Positions 23,806-32,446 are shown, counted from the stretch's first letter. The stretch: 64,000 nucleotides of DNA from Linnemannia elongata (GCA_036320915.1 JAXBDG010000004.1:1054001-1118000); one strand, 5' to 3'. Numbers and translations: made by a program. The notes: generated by a model not told the origin, from the sequence alone.

Positions 23806-23811
23806 AATAAA
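23806..23811 (+). terminator. Polyadenylation signal AATAAA
   Basis: AATAAA 71 nt after the stop of array member 2, in a T-rich 3' flank. Confidence 0.55.
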
Positions 23812-24116
23812 TAATCGTAATGTCATAACAACCTGTTTGCTTTTGGTATTGTTCACTGGTTTTCAACGTGACAGGAACAAGGATCTTTTTAGACATTTAT
23901 TTGAAAAAACGGATAGAAAAAAAAAGGTATGAGTAGTGCGCTTGGCTAACCTTATTTCACCGCGTCGCACTTCTTCACATCCGATATTTACATATCTTCG
24001 GAACTGGGCAACGTGTAAAAACCTGTCTCAATCAGAGCGTGACAACCGCAGTCGGGTGAGATTTTGTTCCCTTGTGTCTTTATATTCTCTCCTCGCCAGT
24101 TAGCAGCGCGAAGTAG

Positions 24117-24345
24117 ACTCTTGCAGCCCTGAAACATGGCCAAAAAAAGAACCAGCAACCGCCTCCTCCTCCTCCTCCTCCTCCTCCTCCTCCTCCTGTC
24201 TATAGTGATCCAACTACTGCAACTCATTCTACTCCCATCCCTTCAATACCTACACCATGTGTTCATCTGGCTGTTTTTATCACTGTCCTCTTCATTTGCA
24301 TCAACATTTGCATCAACATTTGCGCCAGTCCCTTCGAAAATCTCT
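24117..24345 (+). pseudogene. Decayed array copy with CCT/poly-Pro expansion (PPVY motif)
   Basis: The frame starting at 24135 (CAT) reads NQQ, then about a dozen prolines from the CCT repeat, then PPVYSDPTTATHST. This matches the PPAYSDTP segment of the decayed copy at 25097, so it is a remnant of the same family's tail. No family-type membrane helix or start precedes it. The ATG at 24136 lies in a different frame and reads the CCT repeat as poly-Leu. The frame ends at a TGA near 24343 after a hydrophobic stretch. I therefore call a fragment, not a gene. Confidence 0.5.
24161..24198. repeat. (CCT/CTC)n microsatellite
   Basis: About twelve CCT units in a row. In the family reading frame they encode a poly-Pro tract directly before PVYSD. 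Confidence 0.9.
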
Positions 24346-25096
24346 GACTCAGCCTCCACCGCTCTGTACGTTCAAGAGTTCGATACCCATTACGTTTCTC
24401 TCCGCTTCGCGTTGTTATAAAAATTCGCATTCATAAAGCTTCACTTTGCCTAGCTGCCAGGCCCTCAATGACTTGTTGGTGTGCAAATAGGATGTATGGC
24501 AAAAACAGAAAAGAGTCGTAGCTGAGAGAAAAAGCAAAACCAAAGGAACAAGAAACCAGGGGAGCTACCGTGTGCTTGCACCATCACGTCTCTCGCATGG
24601 ATCCATTCTTTTATTGCAACCTGTTTTCTGGAATGCTCTATAAGTATCGGATGTGTACAACCAAGGGCACGCAAGGAACTAGAACAACACAGTAGTGTCC
24701 GATATACCTGCTTGTTTGTTATGCAAGACAAGACACTAAGGCAATGCACAAGCGCTTGATGGGCACAAATAGACACGGGTAAACTCTGTAGTGGGAACAC
24801 AAGTAGGCACTTAGAGTTTTAAAGATGTTCAGGGCATGTACTTCATGGAAATCTTTATAGAAGCATCCTCACTGGTCGACTTTTGCTGGTTATAATGCCC
24901 GTCCATTTCACACATCGCTAGTACATACATCTATACCTCAGCAAGGCACTCATCGCCCAAAACACATCACCATCCTCTTTACTCCTTAACTCTTACATTC
25001 CACTGCACACACCACACGCGCATATATCTTTCCCTATTTCTTCAAGACAATCATTTTTCACTCAACACACACACTTCCCTTAATACACTCCACATC
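24346..25096. other. Intergenic region left of the decayed copy
   Basis: No gene seen. The last 200 nt before 25097 look like a fungal promoter leader (CA-rich, with CACACACACTTCCC), which would have served the now-broken gene at 25097. Confidence 0.45.
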
Positions 25097-25681
25097 ATGG
25101 GGTATAGTGTCACTGGGAGGTCCGCCTCAACAAACAATGGACCCTCTGGTTACGTAGTATAAATCAGCCTCGGGGTCTTTCTCATCGCTCTCTGTGTCGG
25201 ATTTGGGTGTGTGTCGCAGAAGAAAGAAAAGTCCTGATGTGCAAATCATTGGCACAGCTGTCCCACCCCTTGCATTGTACACTTAAATCCTACAACCTAT
25301 ACCCACACCAGTCATCCAGCCCCCCAATACGAACCCTACTTATAAGTGGCTCCCAGCTTACCACTACTGTCACTACCCGTCGCCGACAATTCCCTCTTGC
25401 CTGTCACCGCCTCTCCATCTCAGCCACATCCATTGATGCCTGAGCCTGAACAAAATCAACCGACAGAATACCCACTAATGCCAACGCCAACGACCACGCC
25501 GCATCAACCGCCTCCTGCCTACAGTGACACACCCGCCGCTCCTCTTACTACTCCAGCGGTCACTTCCAGCGTAGCCTCAGAACCGCCAATGGCCACATCC
25601 ACACTATCATCTTCCGCACCATGCCCCGATCCTTTGACTGGCTATCGCGAATCAGCAGAACCCTTAAAAGGTTCCCGCTAA
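25097..25681 (+). pseudogene. Array copy disabled by three in-frame stops (PPAY motif)
   Basis: One reading frame from ATG 25097 to TAA 25679-25681 keeps the full family layout: a short polar head (MGYSVTGRS), a membrane helix (ISLGVFLIALCVGFGCV), a basic QKKEKS, a Y-x-P-Y site (APQYEPYL) and a Pro-rich tail with QPPPAYSDTP. It is broken by TAA at 25160, TGA at 25235 and TAA at 25343. No frameshift is needed to follow the whole frame, although the segment around 25235-25260 reads better one frame over (PDVQIIGTAVPP). The first stop falls just before the membrane helix, so no useful product is expected. The ORF after the third stop (25346-25681) has its only early ATG at 25436. Confidence 0.75.
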
Positions 25682-26096
25682 AACATTGTAAACTACCTTC
25701 ATATATATCATATACATTTTAAACATCCGATAACCTGCGCAGACTGACCATCCAGATTTTCCTACTTGCTTTGTACCTTGCCCCTGGGTAGACTTTTAAT
25801 AAGCGGACAAATGAAAAGCGAGAAATAAGAAAGGACGTTCCCCCTTTTTTTTACCTCCTGAAACTTTATTCGATTCCTTCTTTCTCACTTCGTTGCTCCG
25901 AAAAGTCGATCCGGATTGCACTCCAGACATTTCTTCGCATACACACATAAAATAAGATTGTCAAGCCTTTTTGATTGGCGGTTCGTCAGAAACGAAAGGT
26001 ATGAGCGGTTTTCATTGTCGATCGTTGAATGGGAGTAGATGGGAGAGGGTCTGCGTTTCTGTGGCTCAATCCAAATAAGCGTCGTTCTTCACTCGA
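25682..26096. other. Intergenic region, no gene seen
   Basis: About 415 nt between two decayed copies. I looked for a membrane helix that could belong to the headless copy to the right and found none. Confidence 0.45.
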
Positions 26097-26429
26097 TTGC
26101 CACCACCTTTGAAAGCGATTGTTGATGTTTCAACGCTCACATACCAACCATACCAATCCCATGTACCTATGCCAGCATCACCATCGTCACCTGCGCGATA
26201 CCCACCCATGCCTCGTCTTTCTCGATCGCCAATGCCCACGACATACCCTTCCATGATTCAGGTTTCTCCGAACTCGTATCCTCCGATGATCAGCTCCCAG
26301 ATGACCACGGCCACAGATTCGACACTTCCAGTCTATGCCCCATCAACTATCGGCTGGGTTAGTTCGGCGCTGGTAATTGTGATAATTCGGGACCTCATTA
26401 TATACTTCGTCCATCTTCACTACGCTTGA
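26097..26429 (+). pseudogene. Headless array copy (YQPY and YPPM motifs, no membrane helix)
   Basis: The frame reads IVDVSTLTYQPYQSHVPMP and then YPPM repeats. It closely parallels the VITINEAPAPTYQPYQ region of the copy at 28543, and ends near the DSTPPIY-like tail (DSTLPVYAPS) seen in the copy at 27221. No ATG precedes the conserved motif: the frame opens at TTG 26097 and the first ATG lies inside the tail. No N-terminal membrane helix is found upstream. The end runs past the family terminus into a hydrophobic read-through. This fits a 5'-truncated relic. Confidence 0.6.
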
Positions 26430-27220
26430 CCTACGACGTCTCTTCTCTCACTTGTGAATAAACGCAGACAAAGGTCTTTTACATTGCTCGCTGCGTGCTT
26501 TCACAAAATCGTAAAAGTCTCGCTTAACCTCGTGGCTCTTTAGTTCTTCCGTTTGTATTGACTCATTGCATCCTGCATGACTTCATCAGTCTCCCAGCTC
26601 TCCTTGACCGCAGTATTAACAGCACCTGTAGTCTCTATTTTTCTTCTCAAATAAGCTTTTCTTCTCTTCGACTTTTGAGAAAATGACGCTGATGTGGAAA
26701 CAAAAGAAAAATCCGAAATGTGCTGTGGGCTGTAGCGGTCATTTGTCTCTTTTGTCTCTCGAAAGCAGCAAGCGTGCAAAAAACTTTATCTCTTTGAAGT
26801 TCAAAGGGTCGATTTCTTTACTCTGGATGCTCGCAAAGCCGCTGACTGGAAACTCAGCGGGTATTTCCAATGTCAATGATCATGCGGGTGGGACAGAAAC
26901 CACTTTTTGTTGTCTTCTTTGTATTAACGTTTTTTGCAGGCTAGATACCCTCTGTCGAGGAAACCGAAAATGACGAAGCACAAAAAACTGGAATCATTTC
27001 CTTCTACTTTCTTTTCTCTTATCCTCAACCTTTTACCTTTCCATCCGCATCTGCCATCGTGGCCGTAAGCATGAAGGGAAAAAGCATAAGTACTTGAGGT
27101 TGGGATCCATACTTCCCTGCTTTTTCGAATATCTATCCATCACCATCAATATCATCACTACGAGTTCGCGCCAATAAGCAAATATTAACAACAACAACAC
27201 TCCCTACCAACATCTTAAAA
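26430..27220. other. Intergenic region, no gene seen
   Basis: AT-richer than the flanks, no family motifs found. The last 60 nt before 27221 are CA-rich, with AACAACAACAACACTCCC as the leader of the next gene. Confidence 0.45.
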
Positions 27221-27757
27221 ATGTACAACAGCTCTAACCCCACCTTCGCCATTCTGGCGATCATTTGCTCCTCCATTGGTCTGCTTCTCTCGCTCATCCG
27301 CCTGTGCAACAAGTATGCTTCCGCAGAAGACCAACAACGGTCATCAACTACTACTACTCCGTCGAGAGTCGTTCCCGCTCGACATCGACAACCTCTGACA
27401 GCCCAACCTGTCACTCGGCCATTTACTTTTCAACCAGTCACTCGTCACTCGTCAGCCGCTCAACCAACCTCGAACCCTCGATCCACTGTTATTACTATCG
27501 ACCCCTGCGAGCCACCTGCACCCACATATCAACCATATCTAGCATTCCCGCCCATGTCTACCTCCTCATCATCCCCTTCGTCCTCGTCGCCTTTGTCCTA
27601 TCCACCCTTGGCAGCCACCTCTCTATCACCGGCACCAACCCACCCTCCAGTGAGCCAGTCTCAGCCTCCTTCGTATTCTCCAATGGTCAGAACCCAATTT
27701 ACCGGCAGCGAGGCAGATTCAACACCACCCATCTATTCTGCTTCGGCCACCTCCTGA
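27221..27757 (+). CDS. Single-pass membrane protein with PPSY and YQPY motifs, array member
   Basis: A single exon of 178 residues. A membrane helix lies at about residues 8-30 (TFAILAIICSSIGLLLSL) followed by IRLCNKY. A basic linker rich in Arg/Pro follows, then VITIDPCEPPAPTYQPY, a Ser/Pro-rich stretch, QSQPPSYSPM with a strict PPxY motif, and the tail DSTPPIYSASATS. Helix and YQPY block are close to those of the copy at 28543, so these two look like recent duplicates. The PPxY motif behind a membrane helix is the layout of Rsp5/Nedd4 membrane adaptors (compare yeast Ssh4, Ear1, Bsd2). No substrate-binding domain is visible, so this remains a hypothesis. Confidence 0.75.
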   Translation: MYNSSNPTFAILAIICSSIGLLLSLIRLCNKYASAEDQQRSSTTTTPSRVVPARHRQPLTAQPVTRPFTFQPVTRHSSAAQPTSNPRSTVITIDPCEPPAPTYQPYLAFPPMSTSSSSPSSSSPLSYPPLAATSLSPAPTHPPVSQSQPPSYSPMVRTQFTGSEADSTPPIYSASATS

Positions 27758-28542
27758 AAGCAGAGCGAGATGGATGCATCAGCCAGTACCCGCATCCACA
27801 CTTGATACCAATGTAATTAGCCTTTAGACGATTATAATATAGACGCATCCTTGTAGATAAAGAACACATCATACAACCATCCTTATCCGCGGTGCTCTTT
27901 TTTTCCTTTCTCTCACAAATAATCTTTTTTCATGTCATTGTCAACTACTGGGAAGTGACAATTAGAAACAGACTTCTAAACCAACAAGTAAAAAAAAAGC
28001 CATGATGCAAACTCTTCTCACAAATCGATTCATTCTATCTTTCCATTCTTTTCTCCGTGCAAAGAGACCACTTTTGCTTTCTCAGGAACCGTGAACGGGT
28101 AATTTCATTATCGACGGCGGTGCAAATGGAGGGTTACAGGTTTTTTTGTTTGTTTGTTTGGTTGGCTGTTGTTGTTACGGTGTTTGTGTGAGGCATTTCT
28201 TTTTCGTTTCTTTCTAATTTTTTTCTTAGCAATGCTTGATGCCATGTGCCTCTTAATGCTATTTATCCTTAGACGGATAATTCGTCTGGAGACTGCATGG
28301 CATGCGTGGCACGACAAAAAGGAAACAACGGGTGAGATGGACAGAGAAACCATAGCAGCTGGGAGGTTCTTCCATGTTGTGATGGTTTCCCTGACACCCT
28401 TCTCGCGTCGATGATAAAAACAACTTTAACTATCCGCTGTGGACGAAGAAAAATTGCTTAAATACATTATCTGATTTGCTCTGATGTCTGCAACCCCATC
28501 GCAATACAACAAAACTTCATTTACCATTTCTCCCTGCCAATA
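27758..28542. other. Intergenic region, no gene seen
   Basis: Holds a short (GTTT)n stretch at 28140-28160 and, close to the next gene, the shared AATTGCTTAAATAC element. A short hydrophobic frame at 28154-28414 opens at TTG and has no family motif, so I do not call it. Confidence 0.45.
28452..28465 (+). promoter_or_regulatory. Shared TATA-like element AATTGCTTAAATAC
   Basis: An identical 14-mer occurs upstream of two array members: here, 78 nt before ATG 28543, and at 29472-29485, 149 nt before ATG 29634. CTTAAATA could serve as a TATA-type box. Identity at two paralogous promoters suggests duplication together with the gene. Confidence 0.5.
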
Positions 28543-28932
28543 ATGGAATACGGCTCTGGCTCCAAGTGCGCCATCACCATCTTTGGGATCGTTCTCGCAG
28601 CTATCGCCCTTGTCTTCTCACTCTTTCGCCTATGGAGAGCATGTGTAGTCAGATACAACCGACAACAGCAACGACTACGACCTATACCTCCTGGAAGAAC
28701 CCTCACTGCTACAGGACGTCCCTGGAAGCCTGAGCAGCCTGTTATTTCTATAACAGCCCAACCCACAGTCATTACTATCAATGAGGCACCAGCACCCACA
28801 TACCAGCCGTACCAGTCTCATCCACCTGTGCCTTCTACCTACCCATCGCCACAGCCATCAATGTACTCTTCCGTGACTCAGACCCAGCCTCTTTCACATC
28901 GTATGCTGACCAAAACCGAGGACCAACGTTGA
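28543..28932 (+). CDS. Single-pass membrane protein with YQPY motif, probably frameshifted, array member
   Basis: The frame is 129 residues: MEYGSGSKC, a membrane helix at about 9-30 (AITIFGIVLAAIALVFSLFR), a basic linker with an Arg/Gln cluster, VITINEAPAPTYQPYQSHPP, and a Ser/Tyr/Gln tail ending MLTKTEDQR. Directly after the stop (28930-28932), the next frame over reads VDSKATPSVYDVSTTYSE and stops at about 28984. That resembles the DSTPPIYSASATS end of the copy at 27221. So the annotated end is probably created by a small insertion or deletion near 28900-28930, real or from sequencing. With that tail the protein would be about 146 residues. No PPxY is present in either version. Confidence 0.65.
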   Translation: MEYGSGSKCAITIFGIVLAAIALVFSLFRLWRACVVRYNRQQQRLRPIPPGRTLTATGRPWKPEQPVISITAQPTVITINEAPAPTYQPYQSHPPVPSTYPSPQPSMYSSVTQTQPLSHRMLTKTEDQR

Positions 28933-29471
28933 CTCCAAAGCAACACCATCTGTTTATGATGTCTCCACCACGTACTCAGAGTAGATCGAGCCGCACTTGT
29001 ACGCGTTCCACCCTTGTTACCCCCGTCCTTATGTAAATAGCTACCCTAGACTTCCTTTTTTCTACCGAAAATATATATGCAACCGTTCACCGGCTCGCCT
29101 TGTCACCTCATGGTAAGCGTTTGCTTTTTTTTTTCTTGTTTGATCGGCCTCAAACAGAGCATGTCATCAGCTCGCATGACCGCAGCTTCTCCTAAGAATA
29201 AGAACTTCTCTCCCTTCTCTTCTTCCCCTCCTTAACCTCTTGCAATTACTTTGCAGCTCATAAATCCAATTGCAAAAGTTGGTGCGCCGCCATTCATGGA
29301 AGTTCCCAACCTTCTTTTCTTTCCTTTAAAACGACATACCGACCTCAAAGGGGAAAATAGGATAAAAAAATGGAAGTGTCCATGCGGCCATGGATTCTTG
29401 AGATTCTTCTCTTTGGAAAGTCAAGGAAGGTCATGGACTGAGGGCGAGGGGTACATTGATGCTTGTACCTG
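28933..29471. other. Intergenic region, with lost tail of the preceding gene
   Basis: The first 50 nt carry the probable original C-terminus of the preceding copy in a shifted frame. The rest shows no gene. Confidence 0.45.
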
Positions 29472-29485
29472 AATTGCTTAAATAC
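29472..29485 (+). promoter_or_regulatory. Shared TATA-like element AATTGCTTAAATAC
   Basis: Second copy of the 14-mer also found at 28452-28465, here 149 nt before the ATG at 29634, followed by a CT- and CA-rich leader. Confidence 0.5.
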
Positions 29486-29633
29486 TTTAGCCTCTTCCCC
29501 TTCCCCCCCAATTAGTCCGCCTCGCTCGCTGCCATTAGTTAGATCAAACCAATCAGTCCCCTTCCTTTCTCCCTCACTCTCTCTAACCCTCCCACACATA
29601 CACATATACACACACACTTCTCTCTTTCCCTCT

Positions 29634-30095
29634 ATGCCAATTTTGGGTGTTGGAACCGGCGGCATCACAGCCGCCATCTTTGGAGCCCTCTGCGTCGTCC
29701 TCGCCATAATCTGTGGCATCCGTATGCATCGAGCCCGTAAGCAGGCAGATGCAAGAATCGAACAATTAATACCGGGTACCACCATCGTTTCCCCACGCCC
29801 CTATTTCGAACCTTACCGATACCAACCACCTGCACCTGTAAGCCATGGCACTGACATGAGCAAACTTCAAGATCACGCGATGGCTACGGGTCCTAGTGGT
29901 GAGAGTGTGTTGCCTAACTATGCAGCCCCATCCGTACCACCTCCAAGCTATCCTACCCTTACCCATGTCGTGACTATCCCTGACGCGGAAGAGACCGAGA
30001 GAAATCCTCTTACTCTGTCGACTTTGCCCCAACCATCAGCAGGTGCTGTTGCTACTCCGTCAAGTCAAACCACACCTGCCGTTTCGGTGCCTTGA
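29634..30095 (+). CDS. Single-pass membrane protein with PPSY motif, array member
   Basis: A single exon of 153 residues from ATG 29634 (MPILGVGTGG). The same frame is open from 29463, but that part is CT/CA-rich leader without an ATG close to the helix. A membrane helix covers about residues 9-29 (GITAAIFGALCVVLAIICGI), followed by RMHRARKQ as a positive-inside flank. The tail has PRPYFEPYRYQPP, matching the Y-x-P-Y site of the other members, and VPPPSYPTLT with a strict PPxY. The end is Thr/Pro-rich. Helix, basic flank, Y-x-P-Y and PPxY all fall in the family order, so I count it as an intact member. A WW-domain ligand role is inferred. Confidence 0.75.
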   Translation: MPILGVGTGGITAAIFGALCVVLAIICGIRMHRARKQADARIEQLIPGTTIVSPRPYFEPYRYQPPAPVSHGTDMSKLQDHAMATGPSGESVLPNYAAPSVPPPSYPTLTHVVTIPDAEETERNPLTLSTLPQPSAGAVATPSSQTTPAVSVP

Positions 30096-31123
30096 TACCC
30101 ACTCCCGCCTCTCTGTCCTTGCCCAAGCTATACATGCTGTACTACGCTCTCTTTCCATAGAAGAATCCTCCAATAATTTTTATTTAATGCGTACTTGCGA
30201 CTTTTCTTGACATTGTGATATGGGATATGCAAAAGATCGAGTGGCACCTTGTGCTATGAAAGAGAGTGTCTACACGCACGTGTGTGTGTGTGTGTTGTGG
30301 TGTGTATGGTGTGTGGTCTGTGAGGTCTGTGAGGAAACAACCAGTGCCTGGAGAGCTGAGCCAAAGGATGAACGACAGTAAAAAAGGTAGAAAGAAGGAC
30401 TAAATAAACAAATATAAAAAAAAAAAATAGCTAAAATTAGAGTTGTATGATGGTCAAAGGAATGATCAAAACAAAGAAAAGGTGTCCATCCACCCTATAC
30501 ACGATTCGAACCCTTTCAACCCCATGCGAGCACACACATACATACACATAGAAAAAAAAATGCGCCGTCAGCCAATAGGATGTTAGGAACTCGAAAATAA
30601 GGCCTTGCCTGGCCTTGTCGCAGAGAAAAGAGAGATAAAGAAAGATTTCTGTCCAGGTGGTCTCCTTTATTTTTTACTGCAAGGTATGACGACCTTTTTT
30701 GTGAGCCTGGGTAGACGTGACAAAAAAAACATTGCCTTTTGGCCTGGAGCGACGAACAGATTAAACCCTAGTATGACATGCCATGAATGACTGCAGCTGT
30801 GATTTCAAACGGCCAGTTGATTGTGAAAATGGGCAATTGAAGTGAAGGAACAAAAGTCGACAGTATATAAAAAAAAAAAAAAAAAAAGATGAAAGGCCAT
30901 GCATGTATGATGTTAGGATCTTTTGTTGTCAAAGGCTGTGCGAGCGGTAACTATATCCTATATAAGCAACCCAGCAGCATCTGTAACCCAAAAAACAAAC
31001 ACCAAACACCCAAAGCGCCTTACAGCCACTAAGCAAAGCCTTCAACACATTCCCATTCACCAAGCAGGCCCTCAGCCCCACCCACTAAGCGGACCAACAC
31101 ACTCTCCTGTCAACACAAACAAC
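30096..31123. other. Intergenic region with simple repeats, no gene seen
   Basis: Contains TG-rich repeats at 30278-30330, an A-run at 30417-30427 and another of about 19 A at 30869-30887. The last 160 nt are CA/AC-rich leader of the next gene. No family remnant recognised. Confidence 0.5.
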
Positions 31124-31663
31124 ATGAGCCCTACCTCACAACCCTCAGCACTCCCAGCTATCTTTTACCTGCCCTTTGCCATCATTGGCGGCGTCTTCGT
31201 CCTAATCATTATCATCTGTGTCGTATGCGTTTGTAAGATGAGAAAATCGATCGCACGCATGCCCCCTCCACACAAGAGAATATACGCAAGAGCGTCTGGC
31301 AACAACCCTGACATTGTCGTCGTCGACATGAGCAGCTACGACGGCAGCTCTAATTTTCCGGACAGTTACAAGCCGGGCGACGGCGACAATGGCCCATATC
31401 CGAAGAGTGACTGCCGTGGCAATGATCACGGCCGCGGTTTTGGTCATGGCATAGGGCATCACCATAGCCCTCTTGATTCCAGTCACAGCCATAGCCATAG
31501 CCATAGCCACAGCCACAGCCACCACGACCACTCGTCCTCCTTGGCAGCGGATTACTCGTACTCATCGAACAACGACACCTCGTACTCGTCCTCAAACGAT
31601 TATTCGTCGTCCTCGGCTGCTGATTGCTCTTCGTCATCTGCCCCAACATCAAGTGACTTCTGA
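31124..31663 (+). CDS. Single-pass membrane protein with His/Ser repeat and Ser/Asp/Tyr-rich tail
   Basis: A single exon of 179 residues using ATG 31124 (MSPTSQPSALP). A membrane helix lies at about residues 14-38 (FAIIGGVFVLIIIICVVCVC) followed by KMRKSIARMPPPHKR. The tail then has NPDIVVVDMSSYDGS, a Gly/His stretch (GRGFGHGIGHHH), seven HS dipeptides with HHDH, and a Ser/Tyr/Asp-rich end. Alternating His/Ser repeats can bind zinc, nickel or copper. The layout (short head, helix, basic flank, low-complexity tail) matches the upstream array, and PDIVVVD resembles the PDVQIIG remnant in the pseudogene at 25097. It lacks PPxY, so it is a diverged member or a separate gene. Metal sensing or buffering at a membrane is a guess. 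Confidence 0.7.
   Translation: MSPTSQPSALPAIFYLPFAIIGGVFVLIIIICVVCVCKMRKSIARMPPPHKRIYARASGNNPDIVVVDMSSYDGSSNFPDSYKPGDGDNGPYPKSDCRGNDHGRGFGHGIGHHHSPLDSSHSHSHSHSHSHSHHDHSSSLAADYSYSSNNDTSYSSSNDYSSSSAADCSSSSAPTSSDF
31479..31520. repeat. Hexanucleotide CAGCCATAGC-type repeat coding for His-Ser
   Basis: Tandem units of CATAGC/CACAGC encode the HSHSHS stretch of the gene at 31124. The repeat is inside coding sequence and can change length without shifting frame. Confidence 0.8.
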
Positions 31664-31903
31664 GCCACCCATTGGCCCTACACACTCACAGATAACCCTT
31701 GCAACGAAACAACGCGTCGCGTTCTCCATAAACCTTATCTCCTTAAATATCACATTATTTTGTGCTTGCCTACGCGTGAATTTTATCGGGACCTTTTCCC
31801 TCAAGAAAATTCTCCTGATCACTGATCTCAGTCCGACGATAATCAGAAAACCTCCAGGAGCCTTTCATCGTAGCTATGGGATATCGAAAGTCGGCTCCAA
31901 AGG

Positions 31904-31911
31904 TATAAATA
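31904..31911 (+). promoter_or_regulatory. TATA box (TATAAATA)
   Basis: A perfect TATAAATA lies 134 nt upstream of the ATG of the secreted peptide gene at 32045, a usual distance for a fungal promoter with a short leader. Such a strong TATA box suits a highly or conditionally expressed gene. Confidence 0.6.
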
Positions 31912-32044
31912 CCGGACACGTCGTCGTCATTCTCAAAGCCCCAACGTCCTCACCTACACCACACACAATAAAACACTCAGCAACCATAACCGCTTCTAAC
32001 TCCACTTCCTAAATCCCAAACCAATCTCGCCCCAAGCCCCCAAG

Positions 32045-32293
32045 ATGATGCTCAAGACTTTCACCTCACTCGCTCTCATCGCCGCCTTGGCCGTCTCCCA
32101 GGTCGTGGCCCAGGACACCCAGCAAGCCGGCCCTCAATCCGCGGGCTCGAACCCCACCGTCGAGGCCTACGATGCCGACCTCGGCGACAACACCAAGTGG
32201 TACCCCGGTTGGGGTGGTTACTACGGATGGGGATGGGGCAGCCCTTACTGGCGTTATCACGGCTGGGGCTATGGTCGCCGCATCTGGTGGTAG
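32045..32293 (+). CDS. Small secreted Gly/Trp/Tyr-rich peptide
   Basis: A single exon of 82 residues with a clear signal peptide (MLKTFTSLALIAALAVSQVVAQ, cleavage likely after VAQ). The mature part has a polar segment (DTQQAGPQSAGSNPTVEAYD) and a C-terminal block dense in aromatic residues and glycine (YPGWGGYYGWGWGSPYWRYH, then GWGYGRRIWW). The mature protein has no cysteine, so it is not a disulfide-stabilised effector. The dibasic RR near the end could be a processing site. Gly/Trp/Tyr-rich short peptides occur in cell walls and among antimicrobial peptides. I do not recognise this one. Two ATGs stand in tandem (32045, 32048). AATAAA follows at 32447. Confidence 0.75.
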   Translation: MMLKTFTSLALIAALAVSQVVAQDTQQAGPQSAGSNPTVEAYDADLGDNTKWYPGWGGYYGWGWGSPYWRYHGWGYGRRIWW

Positions 32294-32397
32294 AAAGTGA
32301 GACGGAAAGATGCCTGCCTTTGACGGTTCCGCTCCCCCGCTCAACTCACCTCACCCTTGCATCACTCTCTTCTCTCTGGCTAACGTTTAGCCTTCAC

Positions 32398-32421
32398 CAT
32401 CATCATCATCATCATCATCAT
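32398..32421. repeat. (CAT)n microsatellite
   Basis: Eight CAT units in the 3' flank of the secreted peptide gene, just before its AATAAA. Confidence 0.9.
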
Positions 32422-32446
32422 CGCATCTCTCCCCTTCACCAGCTGA

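Noticed and set aside
24136..24420. Apparent small protein starting with a poly-Leu helix
   Set aside because: The poly-Leu comes from the CTC reading of the CCT repeat. The family-like reading (PPVYSD) is in another frame, so the Leu frame is probably accidental.
30278..30330. CRISPR-like or ordered repeat array
   Set aside because: Only TG-rich simple sequence, without spacers or fixed unit length; also not expected in a nuclear fungal genome.
30495..30530. GGTTCGAATC (minus) as a tRNA B-box
   Set aside because: The T-stem does not pair, no A-box lies at the right distance, and no acceptor stem forms.
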